Origin: Spirochaetia bacterium
Lineage (GTDB): Bacteria; Spirochaetota; Spirochaetia; PWKH01
NCBI GenBank assembly: GCA_021736545.1
Contig: JAIPFS010000016.1
Span: 1 to 15,193 of the forward strand
DNA length: 15,193 bases
Direction of reading: 5' to 3'
The translations under genes and the position numbers were made by a program. Below are positions 6,407 to 14,209 of this stretch, piece by piece (the stretch's first letter is position 1; each line of letters opens with the position of its first letter). Below the pieces are notes generated by a model. That model was not told the DNA's origin. It did no database searches and saw only the letters and a program-made list of their open reading frames with translations.

Positions 6407-8338
6407 ATGGAATTTAAGTACGAAAATCTATTGAAGAGCAAGATGACGGATGAGAGCTTCAAAAAGCTGGCTGCCCTGGAGAACGAAAAAGTTTTCGATT
6501 TTATCGGATCATTTGCCGAACACTGCAATCCTAACTCAATTTTTGTTAGTGATGATAGTGAAAAAGATGAAGACTATATTCGAAATATGGCCCTGGAAAA
6601 GGAAGAAGAGTTCAAACTTGCTAAAGACGGACAGACGATCCACTGGGATGGGTACGGTGATCAGGCCCGGGATAAGGTAAACACAAAATATCTCGTTTAC
6701 AAAGAGAACCTGAAAAAGATGGAATCCTTAAATTCCGTTGAATATGAAGAAGGCTATAACGAGATTATGGATATCTCTAAAAACATCATGGCAGGAAAAG
6801 ATGTTGTAGTAAAATTTTTCTGTGAAGGTCCCAGTTTTTCAGAGTTTACAATTCCCTGCGTGCAGTTTACCGACTCTTGGTATGTTGCTCACTCAGAAAC
6901 AATCCTCTATCGACCTGCGTATGAACATTTCAAGAGCATGAAGGCTGATGAAAAGGACGATTTTTTCCGTTTTATTCATTCCGCTGGTGAGGTTGATGAG
7001 AGAAATACATCTGTTAATCTCGATAAGAGAAGAATCTACATGGATACCCAGAACAATATTGTGTATTCCATGAATGATCAGTATGCCGGTAACTCCATTG
7101 GTCTGAAAAAGCATTCAATGCGTCTGGCCATCAACAAATCAGGTCAGGAAGGCTGGCTTTGTGAACATATGTTCCTCATGGCTTGTCTTGACAAAGACAA
7201 AGACAGAAGAACCTATTTTGCCGGTGCATATCCATCAGCATGTGGAAAAACCTCCACAGCAATGATTCCCGGTGAAGAAATTGTGGGTGATGATATTGCC
7301 TACTTTAGAAATATTGGCGGTGAATTTCGCGGTGTCAATGTAGAGCAGGGTATTTTTGGAATTATCAAAGATGTTAATCCTGAAGATGACCCGGTAATTT
7401 TTGAGAATCTCATGAAGGAACAGGAACTTATTTTCTCTAACGTTCTTCGTGGTCCGGACAACAATCCCTATTGGCAGAATTCCGGTATGGAAGAGCCCGA
7501 TAAAGGCGACAACCATTCCGGTTCCGACTGGTACAGAGGCAAGAAAGACTCCAAAGGCAATGAAATTCCTATTGCCCACTCAAATGCTCGTTACACCATG
7601 AGGCTTGATTATCTTGAGAACTTTGATGAAGCGGGATTCAAGGCTAAAGAAGGTGTTAAAGTTGAAGGTGTTCTTTACGGCGGACGTGACAGTGATACAA
7701 CGGTTCCTGTTGAAGAGTCAGATACATGGGAAGAAGGTATCCTCCTCAAGGCATGCACCCTGGAATCAGAAACTACTTCAGCTACATTAGGCAAAGAAGG
7801 AGTAAGAAAGGCAAGCCCCATGGCAAACATGGACTTTGTCTCCTATCCCCTGGGTGAATACACCATCAACAATATCAAATTTGTAGAAGGTATGAAGCAG
7901 GTTCCCAAAATCTACTCCACGAACTACTTTCTGAGAAATCCAGATAATAAATTCTGTACTCCGAAGACAGCGAAAAAAGTTTGGCTGCACTGGGCTGAGG
8001 GAAGAACACACGGCGAATATGAAGCTTTTGATACACCGACCGGTAAAATTCCGAAATATGAAGACTTGAAAACGCTTTTCAAGAAATATCTGGATATGGA
8101 CTACACACAGGATGATTATATCTATCAGTTTACTTTCCGCTGTGACAAGTGGATGGAAAAACTGGAAAGAACAAAAGAGTTCTTCAAGAAAATGGATCCC
8201 CTCTGTCCTGATATGCTTTTTGAGAAATGGGATGAATACATCACGAAGATCCAGAAAGCTAAGGACAAATACGGAGCTTCCATCAAACCTGGTGATTATG
8301 AAGTATGTGACTGCAAGAACGGCGGCTGCGACTGCTAG
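6407..8338 (+). CDS. pckG: Phosphoenolpyruvate carboxykinase, GTP type
   Basis: It interconverts oxaloacetate plus GTP with phosphoenolpyruvate, CO2 and GDP in the cytoplasm. The P-loop with the hyperreactive cysteine is AYPSACGKTSTAMIPG (274-289). YAGNSIGLKKHSMRLAI (226-242) and EHMFL (from 253) contain Lys and His matching Mn ligands of the family; VGDDIAYF (293-300) gives the Asp ligand; HSNARYT (391-397) is the substrate-binding NAR(F/Y)T segment. At 643 residues it is slightly longer than most GTP-type enzymes (about 600-620), partly because of a cysteine tail with C634, C636, C641 and C643 (CDCKNGGCDC). AGGAG at 6396-6400 lies 6 bases before the ATG. The gene is monocistronic by appearance, with its own candidate promoters and a strong terminator. 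In an anaerobic fermenter the enzyme may run towards oxaloacetate, linking PEP to succinate or amino-acid synthesis; direction is inferred. Confidence 0.95.
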   Translation: MEFKYENLLKSKMTDESFKKLAALENEKVFDFIGSFAEHCNPNSIFVSDDSEKDEDYIRNMALEKEEEFKLAKDGQTIHWDGYGDQARDKVNTKYLVYKENLKKMESLNSVEYEEGYNEIMDISKNIMAGKDVVVKFFCEGPSFSEFTIPCVQFTDSWYVAHSETILYRPAYEHFKSMKADEKDDFFRFIHSAGEVDERNTSVNLDKRRIYMDTQNNIVYSMNDQYAGNSIGLKKHSMRLAINKSGQEGWLCEHMFLMACLDKDKDRRTYFAGAYPSACGKTSTAMIPGEEIVGDDIAYFRNIGGEFRGVNVEQGIFGIIKDVNPEDDPVIFENLMKEQELIFSNVLRGPDNNPYWQNSGMEEPDKGDNHSGSDWYRGKKDSKGNEIPIAHSNARYTMRLDYLENFDEAGFKAKEGVKVEGVLYGGRDSDTTVPVEESDTWEEGILLKACTLESETTSATLGKEGVRKASPMANMDFVSYPLGEYTINNIKFVEGMKQVPKIYSTNYFLRNPDNKFCTPKTAKKVWLHWAEGRTHGEYEAFDTPTGKIPKYEDLKTLFKKYLDMDYTQDDYIYQFTFRCDKWMEKLERTKEFFKKMDPLCPDMLFEKWDEYITKIQKAKDKYGASIKPGDYEVCDCKNGGCDC

Positions 8339-8394
8339 TCTGCTGTTTCGAAGACGATTAGATCACATGATCAGTTCATAGTTGTCTGAAATGT

Positions 8395-8426
8395 AAAAAA
8401 ACGGGACCGCTTCGGCGGTCCTTTTT
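8395..8426. terminator. Bidirectional intrinsic terminator between pckG and the XDH operon
   Basis: GGACCGC (8404-8410), a TTCG tetraloop (8411-8414) and GCGGTCC (8415-8421) form a perfect 7-bp GC-rich stem, followed by TTTTT. Upstream lies a run of seven A (8395-8401), so the same hairpin is followed by a T-run on the minus strand. It can end both pckG and the convergent XDH transcript. Confidence 0.95.
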
Positions 8427-8475
8427 ACTTGGAGAACATGATCCAGGGTGTATAGAGTGAGATGCGTTCTGCTTT

Positions 8476-8967
8476 TTACTTCTTAAGGATCATTCCGGAG
8501 TCTGAGATGCGGCTGGCGGCAAGCTCGACGGCGTCGAAGATCTGCTGGTAACCGGTGCAGCGGCAGAGATTGCCCTTCAGGGCTTTCTTGATCTGCTCCC
8601 GGGAGGGTTCGGGATTCTTCAGCAGAAGTCCGTAGGAAGACATAACCATACCGGGGGTGCAGAATCCGCATTGGATAGCTCCGGCATCAACAAAAGACTG
8701 CTGAATAGGGTGGAGGGTTTTCGTCCTCGGATCCTGAAGTCCTTCGATGGTGATGATACGCTTTCCCAGCGCACGGTTGAGAGGGATTTTGCAGGAACGC
8801 ACGGCGCTGCCGTCGGCAATCACGGTACAAGATCCGCAGAGACCTTTTTCACATCCATTTTTAGTTCCTGTTAAATGTAGGTGTTCTCGAAGATATGTGA
8901 GCAGCGATATCTCAAGAAGATTGTCCGGAATGCTGTACTCTTTTTCATTTACTGTAATGGTATTCAT
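8476..8967 (-). CDS. Xanthine dehydrogenase-family 2Fe-2S subunit
   Basis: This 163-residue protein has the usual two-domain layout of molybdenum hydroxylase iron-sulfur subunits. A plant-type ferredoxin domain carries C39, C44, C47 and C59 (NGCEKGLCGSC). A helical domain carries C100, C103, C135 and C137 (QCGFCTPGM and LCRCTGYQ). All eight ligands are present. It passes electrons from the molybdenum centre to an FAD subunit or another acceptor. Its ATG overlaps the stop codon of the catalytic subunit (TAATG), with AAGGAG ahead of it, so the two are translationally coupled. Codon choice here is more G+C-rich than in neighbouring genes, by eye. The substrate is set by the partner subunit, not by this one. 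Confidence 0.95.
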   Translation of the reverse strand: MNTITVNEKEYSIPDNLLEISLLTYLREHLHLTGTKNGCEKGLCGSCTVIADGSAVRSCKIPLNRALGKRIITIEGLQDPRTKTLHPIQQSFVDAGAIQCGFCTPGMVMSSYGLLLKNPEPSREQIKKALKGNLCRCTGYQQIFDAVELAASRISDSGMILKK

Positions 8968-11231
8968 TATGACAACTCCTTAGGATTAATTCGCAGCGGC
9001 ATCTTTTTACAGCGGATGCCGGTGGCGTTGAATACTGCATTTGCAATAGCCGGGGCAATGATTTCCAGGGAAGGTTCCCCGATACCTTTTGCTCCGGTGA
9101 GAGACTGGGGGTCACTGTTTTCAACAATAATGCCGGTTATCTCCGGGGCATCGGTTGATCTGGGTATCTTGTAGGAATCAAAATTGAGACTTGAAATTTT
9201 GCCCTCATCGTCTGTAACTTCTTCCATCAGCGCCATTCCCATTCCCTGAGTGATGCCGCCGTACATTTGACCGAGAACCATAGCTTTATTTATTGCTTTT
9301 CCAATATCATGAGCTGCAACCACATTCAGCACCCGAATTTTTCCAGTTTTTCTGCTGACCGATACTTCCGCCGCCTGACAGCTGTAGACATACGTAAAAT
9401 AGGCATCTCCCTGACCGGTGGTATCATCCCAGCTAACGTCCGGCGCCTGGTAGGTTCCGAAGGCATAGGGAGTGATTCTCTGCAGGTAGAGTTCCTTCAT
9501 GGCATCTTCCCAGGTAAGGCTGTAATCATAGGTAAGGCCCCAAATTTTATCATCATGAAAATTGACCTCTTCAGGCTTACATCGCAGACGGTCTGCCAGA
9601 TGCTTTGAAAGATGTGCTTTAAATTTTTCAGCGGCTAGGACAACGGAGCTTCCTCCCATGATGGTTCCCCGGGTTGCTACGGTGGTCCCGCTGTCTGGAA
9701 TATTACTGGTTGAGGATCGCCGATAGCGGATTCTTTCAAGTTTTACGCCAAGCTCTTCCGCCAGAACAAGCATCATTACAGATTCTGAACCCTGCCCATT
9801 CTCGTGAATACCTGTTTCAAGCAGGAGTGAGCCGTCATACTGGCCATTGATAATGGCGGAACAGAAGTCCATTCCCTCTGCGCCAAGGCTGGACCCGCGG
9901 TAGCTTACGGCCAAACCTATTCCGTAGAGTTCGTCAGAATCATCCGCCGCCTTTCCCCTGGAGCAGGCTTCGAATTTTTTACGGAAACCGATTTCATGGA
10001 CCACTTTATCCATCACTTCTTCAATACTGACGGTGTGCTTATCCATTACCTGACCTGTTACGGTTTCGCCGTTCTGTTTGATCAAATTCATACGGCGCAT
10101 ACCTAGAGGATGTATACCAAGTTTATATGCAGCCATATCTATAATCTGTTCAATGGCAAAATTTACCTGGGGGGAGCCGAAACCCCGCATGGCGCCGTTA
10201 AAAACATGGTTTGTAGCAACACCGTAGATATCAGCATGAGCTTTTTCGACGGCGTATGCTCCGCAGCATTGTGCAGTGGAGCGCCAGGTGACCCATGGGG
10301 TTACTGATAAATAGGCGCCGGAGTCTGCATAAATACTAGCTTTAACTCCTTCAATTTTACCTTCGCTGGAAAATCCAACTTTATAATGAAGTTTATAGGG
10401 ATGGCGTTTGTAGGACTCACGTATGGACCATTCCCTTTTATAGGTAAGCTTAACTGGTCGGTTCAAGAGGCGGGCTCCCAGAGCTGCCCGGGCGCAGACA
10501 GCGGCTGCATTGTCGTCTTTTCCTCCGAATCCCCCGCCGACGGCAATGGTGTATACTTCTATGTTGGAAAGCGGTTCTCCTAAAAAAGCCGCAGTGAAGC
10601 GCCTGGTACTGAAAGGGTGCTGCATGCTTCCGTAAATCTCAATGACTCCGTCGTGTCTGGGGACGCAGACGGCGGATTCAGGCTCCATATAGGCCTGCTC
10701 AATGGTTTGGGTTTCGAAATCGTCTTCAATTATCAGTTCACTTTCAGTAAAGGCTTGTTCGGGATCTCCATGACGAAGACGGTGATGAACCACCGTGTTT
10801 GAGTCCCCTTCATCGGGAATTATGCGGGAAAAGGGATCAACGGCCTCATCTATGCTGAGGATCGGTTTCACCGGTTTCCCTTTGATCTCCACCAGTTCAG
10901 CGGCTTTTAAGGCAGCTTCCCTGCTTTCTGCAGTAACGAGAGCTGCAGCGTCTCCCCAGGATTTGACTGTGTCACGTATCAGAATGGGATAATCCTGACT
11001 GATCTGGCCGAATTTCCACGATCCGGGGACATCCTCTGCAGTGAAGATCCGGATACAGCCGGGAACTTTCAAGGCCTTCTCTGTATCCACTGTGATTTGC
11101 TCGGCTGCAGTAAAATCACTGTAAACCGGTACCATATGAAGCATACCGGGGAAAGAAAAGTCATCAGCATATTTTGCCTGCCCGGTGACTTTTGCATAGG
11201 CATCATTCCTGAAAGCTTTTACTCGTTCCAT
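8967..11231 (-). CDS. Xanthine dehydrogenase-family molybdopterin-binding subunit
   Basis: The product is 754 residues from the ATG at 11231, which has AAAAGGAG 5 bases upstream; an upstream in-frame ATG would add 21 residues but lacks such a site. The small N-terminal domain begins with AYAKVTGQAKYADDF (11-25). MEPESAV (182-188), VGGGFGGKDD (231-240, molybdopterin contact), AMRGFGSPQ (347-355, with the Arg that helps bind purine substrates in XDH), ENGQG (477-481) and GAKGIGEP (713-720, catalytic Glu719) are all intact. It should hydroxylate a heterocycle such as hypoxanthine or xanthine at the Mo centre. Purine use is supported by the divergent NCS2 permease. No FAD subunit or XdhC-type insertion factor is adjacent, which is unusual for this enzyme type. 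Other substrates in this broad family (aldehydes, nicotinate, isoquinoline-type rings) cannot be excluded. Confidence 0.93.
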   Translation of the reverse strand: MERVKAFRNDAYAKVTGQAKYADDFSFPGMLHMVPVYSDFTAAEQITVDTEKALKVPGCIRIFTAEDVPGSWKFGQISQDYPILIRDTVKSWGDAAALVTAESREAALKAAELVEIKGKPVKPILSIDEAVDPFSRIIPDEGDSNTVVHHRLRHGDPEQAFTESELIIEDDFETQTIEQAYMEPESAVCVPRHDGVIEIYGSMQHPFSTRRFTAAFLGEPLSNIEVYTIAVGGGFGGKDDNAAAVCARAALGARLLNRPVKLTYKREWSIRESYKRHPYKLHYKVGFSSEGKIEGVKASIYADSGAYLSVTPWVTWRSTAQCCGAYAVEKAHADIYGVATNHVFNGAMRGFGSPQVNFAIEQIIDMAAYKLGIHPLGMRRMNLIKQNGETVTGQVMDKHTVSIEEVMDKVVHEIGFRKKFEACSRGKAADDSDELYGIGLAVSYRGSSLGAEGMDFCSAIINGQYDGSLLLETGIHENGQGSESVMMLVLAEELGVKLERIRYRRSSTSNIPDSGTTVATRGTIMGGSSVVLAAEKFKAHLSKHLADRLRCKPEEVNFHDDKIWGLTYDYSLTWEDAMKELYLQRITPYAFGTYQAPDVSWDDTTGQGDAYFTYVYSCQAAEVSVSRKTGKIRVLNVVAAHDIGKAINKAMVLGQMYGGITQGMGMALMEEVTDDEGKISSLNFDSYKIPRSTDAPEITGIIVENSDPQSLTGAKGIGEPSLEIIAPAIANAVFNATGIRCKKMPLRINPKELS

Positions 11232-11273
11232 GTAGACTCCTTTTAATATGCAACATTTTACAACAAAAAAACC

Positions 11274-11307
11274 TTTATGTATAGAAAAAGTCATAGTATA
11301 CTACTAA
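11274..11307. promoter_or_regulatory. Divergent XDH/permease control region with a palindrome
   Basis: For the permease, TTTATG (11274-11279) and TATACT (11297-11302) are 17 bases apart and resemble -35 and -10 boxes. The -10 lies inside the perfect 10-bp palindrome TAGTATACTA (11295-11304). For the XDH operon on the minus strand, TATACA (complement of 11278-11283) is a possible -10. The two promoters would overlap, so a protein bound at the palindrome could control both. The regulator is not identifiable from the window. Confidence 0.35.
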
Positions 11308-11349
11308 AAATCTCATACAATGGGATAACAAAAAAATGGAGGCATAGGT

Positions 11350-12744
11350 ATGGAGGAAAAACGTTTAGGAGTTGAGCTGATTTACGGGCTTGAAGACAGA
11401 CCGCCGTTCTGGGAAGCTCTTTTTGCAGCTTTGCAGCATTTACTGGCAATTTTTGTGGGGATAGCGACGCCGCCGACAATAATCTGCTCAGTTTTAGGTC
11501 TGGATATTCAGACAACTTCGTATATAATAAGTATGGCATTAATTGTATCGGGTGTTTCTACTTTTATTCAGGCAAGAAAATTTGGTCCTATAGGATCTGG
11601 AATGCTGAGTATTCAGGGTACCAGCTTTACTTTTCTGAGTACTATCATAGCCACTGGTGCAGGACTAATGGCATCCGGTGCTTCTGCTGATGTGGCATTA
11701 TCCACCATCTTCGGGGTCTGTTTTTTAGCGGCATTTGTCGAGATCATTTTCAGCCGTTTTATCAAGTACCTGCGGAAAATCATAACTCCCCTCATCAGCG
11801 GTATTATTGTTACTTTAATTGGCCTTTCCCTTATTGAAGTAGCGATTACCGATATTGCCGGCGGTGCTGCTGCCGTGGGGACTGAAGATTTTGCCAGTTT
11901 AGAGAATTTAATGCTTGCAGCCATAGTGACGGTGAGCATAATAATACTTAACCGGAGTAAGAACAAAAACTTACGGATGAGCGCTATTGTAATCGGATTA
12001 GTAGCTGGATATATTGTGGCTGCTTTTATGGGAAAGGTTGATTTTTCACAAATTAAGGACTTGAAATTGGTCAATTTCCCTGTTCCCTTTAAATTCGGCT
12101 TTTTTAAGATCCAGTGGGCAGCTCTTATCCCCATGGGCCTGCTTTTTCTTATAACTACCGTGGAATCTATTGGGGACTTGACTGCTACATCCGCTGTATC
12201 CGGAGAGCCGATAAAAGGGGATACCTATGTAAAGCGTATCTCAGGTGGTGTTTTAGGGGATGGGGTAAACTCAGCTATCGCTGCTGTATTTAATTCTTTT
12301 CCCAATACGACATTCAGTCAGAACAACGGTGTTATTCAGCTTACCGGCATCGCAAGCCGTTATATCGGATATTTTATTGCCGGGCTGCTGGTTATCTTCG
12401 GCATGTTCCCTCTGGTGGGCGGTATCTTTTCGCTGATACCTCCTCCTGTCCTCGGCGGTGCGACAATTATCATGTTCGGTACCGTGGCTGGTTCTGGAAT
12501 AAAAATTATTGCAAGCAATATTATCAATCGACGAGGAGTGCTGATTATGGCAATCTCCTTCGGTCTGGGACTCGGTGTGATAATGGTTCCGGAAATTGTA
12601 CAGAATTTTTCCCCGCTTCTCCAGAATATTTTTGGTTCTGCAATTACCACCGGCGGTCTTACAGCAATTTTTCTGAACATCGTACTGCCCCGTTCATATA
12701 CAAAGCAGAAGGCTAATGATGAGATGCGTATGGATTTAAACTGA
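11350..12744 (+). CDS. NCS2-family xanthine/urate-type permease
   Basis: This 464-residue, strongly hydrophobic protein has the NCS2 (NAT) fold, about 14 membrane segments. The family signature QNNGVIQLTGIASRYIG spans 324-340. Key polar residues align with those of E. coli XanQ: H30 in LQHLLAIF, E272 in TTVESIGD, D304 in LGDGVNS, and Q324 with N325. It should import a purine across the inner membrane, probably by proton symport. The segment SIQGTSFTF (87-95) has Thr where I recall xanthine-specific XanQ having Asn and the urate carrier YgfU having Thr, so urate or mixed xanthine/urate transport is possible. GGAGG at 11338-11342 lies 7 bases before the ATG. It is divergent from the XDH operon, which supports a joint role in purine uptake and oxidation. 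A uracil permease is less likely given the signature. Confidence 0.93.
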   Translation: MEEKRLGVELIYGLEDRPPFWEALFAALQHLLAIFVGIATPPTIICSVLGLDIQTTSYIISMALIVSGVSTFIQARKFGPIGSGMLSIQGTSFTFLSTIIATGAGLMASGASADVALSTIFGVCFLAAFVEIIFSRFIKYLRKIITPLISGIIVTLIGLSLIEVAITDIAGGAAAVGTEDFASLENLMLAAIVTVSIIILNRSKNKNLRMSAIVIGLVAGYIVAAFMGKVDFSQIKDLKLVNFPVPFKFGFFKIQWAALIPMGLLFLITTVESIGDLTATSAVSGEPIKGDTYVKRISGGVLGDGVNSAIAAVFNSFPNTTFSQNNGVIQLTGIASRYIGYFIAGLLVIFGMFPLVGGIFSLIPPPVLGGATIIMFGTVAGSGIKIIASNIINRRGVLIMAISFGLGLGVIMVPEIVQNFSPLLQNIFGSAITTGGLTAIFLNIVLPRSYTKQKANDEMRMDLN

Positions 12745-12841
12745 ACCAGCTGAACGGTGCCGGTTGAGGAAAAGATACATTCATTAATAGAGAAAAGAAA
12801 AAATGTTCCGAAGAATTTAAACTGAAAAAGATAAAAAAATG

Positions 12842-12880
12842 GCTGCAGCGTAAAAAAATTGCGTCTGCAGCTGTTTTTTT
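12842..12880. terminator. Bidirectional intrinsic terminator between permease and padR
   Basis: GCTGCAG (12842-12848) pairs with CTGCAGC (12865-12871), extended by a CG/CG pair around a bulged T, with an A-rich loop. T7 follows at 12874-12880. An A7 run just upstream (12833-12839) gives a T-run on the other strand, so it can also stop transcription coming from padR. Confidence 0.85.
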
Positions 12881-12922
12881 GCTTGGTTTAGAATCTATCA
12901 CAAAGCTTTGCGGTATCGTCCG

Positions 12923-13005
12923 ATCAAACCATCAAACCATCAAACCATCAAACCATCAAACCATCAAACCATCAAACCATCAAATACATCAAATACATCA
13001 AATAC
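12923..13005. repeat. Tandem array: 7 x ATCAAACC then 3 x ATCAAATAC
   Basis: Seven exact 8-bp units (12923-12978) are followed by three exact 9-bp units (12979-13005), together 83 bp. The array sits between the convergent terminator and padR, and its last 9-mer overlaps the end of padR: the stop codon TGA of that gene is part of the repeat. Exact copies point to recent expansion by replication slippage. On the minus strand it reads GGTTTGAT repeated. Confidence 0.97.
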
Positions 13006-13333
13006 GCTTCAAAAACTCATTTCCGTGGGCTGTCATCTCAGTGAGCCTTTGTATTTCGAAACGAGCAAGCATTTTGCCAATGGGAGTGATTTGATACCGT
13101 TTTTTATTCCGTTCCGATGGTATCTCTTCTACAAGTTCGATCAAGTTGTTGTTCTGCAGATTTTTCAGCACCCCGTATAATGTGCCAGGTGCAAGAACTA
13201 TTCTTCCGCTGCTCAACTTTTTGACTTTTTGGATGATGCCGTAACCGTGGAGGGGGTCTACCAGGGATATAAGAATATAATACGTGGATTCCGTTAAGGG
13301 AGATAATCTCAGAGGATCATTGACTTTTTTCAT
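12998..13333 (-). CDS. PadR-family transcriptional regulator
   Basis: The product is 111 residues from ATG at 13333, chosen because GGAG lies 6 bases upstream. An upstream ATG at 13414 would add 27 residues with no family resemblance. The winged-helix pattern is typical of PadR proteins: LTESTYYILISLVDPLHGYG (13-32), then LAPGTLYGVLKNLQ (47-60), then the wing with RNKKRYQITPIGK (75-87). The C-terminal helix is short, so it belongs to the small PadR subfamily. These proteins act as dimeric repressors, often of a neighbouring gene and of themselves. It lies 112 bp downstream of the SDR gene on the same strand, so it may be cotranscribed with or control that gene. The stop codon and last residues lie in the first unit of the tandem array, so its C-terminus has been shaped by the repeat. 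Confidence 0.88.
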   Translation of the reverse strand: MKKVNDPLRLSPLTESTYYILISLVDPLHGYGIIQKVKKLSSGRIVLAPGTLYGVLKNLQNNNLIELVEEIPSERNKKRYQITPIGKMLARFEIQRLTEMTAHGNEFLKRI

Positions 13334-13445
13334 CTGCAGCTCCGCATGGTGTTTTTTTACTGGTATTAATCGCAGAATGATTACACGATGGTGATGATTG
13401 TATGATGATAGCATTGTACGTTATTAAGATCATGCTGCAGCCTCG

Positions 13446-14183
13446 TTAAGACCACGCTGTCTTAGAAGCACGCCGAATGGAAAAATGATCTATCATGGCA
13501 TTGCCTCTGTGGGTGATGATGAAATAGATCAGATCTGCTATTTCTCCGGGGGATATAAGTTCGCTCTTATCAATATCAGGGCGTACAGAGGTGACCATGT
13601 CTGTTGCGACTCCGCCGGGAGAGAGCGTATAAACCCTTATATCGTCTTCTTGAACTTCCTTGGCTATTGCCTTTGTGAAGCCTAAAAGAGCGTGTTTTGA
13701 AGCACTGTAAGCACTTTGCAGCTCATATCCCTTATGGGAAACAACTGATGCTATCTGAATGATTGTAGGCAGCTTTGATTTTCTAAGCCAGGGCAGGGCT
13801 TTTTGACAGATAAAGAAAGGAGCTTTAGCATTAATCTGCATGATCCTGTCCCAATCGTTTTCAGTGGTTTCAGAAAAAGCCGCTGAAAGAGAAATACCGG
13901 CATTATTCACCAGGAGATCAATACCGCCGAGCTGTTCGGCGGCGGACTCTGCAATAACTCCAGGGGCGTCAGAATGCTCTAAATCTGCCTGTACCGAACA
14001 GATTAAAGCAGAATTATGTAGAGAGTGCTTCAGATCTGTTAATATCTGTACTGCCGTATCCAGTCTCTCGCCGTTTTTACCCGTTATACAGACACTGATA
14101 TTTTCTGTGATAAGTTTTGAAGCAATTGCTAAGCCTATTCCTCGGGAACCGCCTGTGATAAGGGCTCGTTTTACATCATTCAT
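13446..14183 (-). CDS. Short-chain dehydrogenase/reductase (SDR), classical type
   Basis: The product is 245 residues from ATG at 14183 (MNDVKRALITGG), the start that fits SDR homologs. ATGs at 14195 and 14192 are in frame but sit on top of the only AAGGA sequence. The cofactor loop TGGSRGIG is at 10-17, NNAG at 93-96, and the catalytic set is N118 (INAKAP), S146 (IAS), Y159 and K163 (YSASK). All are intact. LSPGGVATDM is the usual PG loop. It is a soluble NAD(P)-dependent oxidoreductase of the FabG-like group. The substrate cannot be told; a role in fatty-acid synthesis is unlikely with no fab genes nearby. The gene follows the PfkB kinase by 26 bp, suggesting one transcript, and precedes padR. 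The product may reduce or oxidise a sugar-derived compound, but this is only context. Confidence 0.9.
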   Translation of the reverse strand: MNDVKRALITGGSRGIGLAIASKLITENISVCITGKNGERLDTAVQILTDLKHSLHNSALICSVQADLEHSDAPGVIAESAAEQLGGIDLLVNNAGISLSAAFSETTENDWDRIMQINAKAPFFICQKALPWLRKSKLPTIIQIASVVSHKGYELQSAYSASKHALLGFTKAIAKEVQEDDIRVYTLSPGGVATDMVTSVRPDIDKSELISPGEIADLIYFIITHRGNAMIDHFSIRRASKTAWS

Positions 14184-14209
14184 AATCAGCATCATCCTTC
14201 AGCAGTATT

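Noticed and set aside
8967..11231. A hidden or fused FAD domain in the XDH operon
   Set aside because: The catalytic subunit runs from its N-terminal domain straight to the GAKGIGEP end, and the small subunit has only the two iron-sulfur domains. No FAD-binding segment is seen in either.
11613..12134. 173-codon minus-strand frame inside the permease
   Set aside because: It lies antisense to a strongly conserved NCS2 gene and encodes a biased peptide with no recognisable domain.
12923..13005. CRISPR array
   Set aside because: Units are 8-9 bp, contiguous, with no spacers and no cas genes. It is a simple tandem repeat.
12879..13180. Plus-strand frames encoding repetitive peptides (such as NHQTIKPS) across the tandem array
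   Set aside because: They are translations of the repeat continuing antisense into padR; no ribosome site and no family resemblance.
13334..13445. Operator for PadR in the gap between the SDR and padR genes
   Set aside because: I looked for the ATGT/ACAT dyad often bound by PadR proteins and found no convincing one; repeated CTGCAG hexamers here and in the terminator are probably coincidental.
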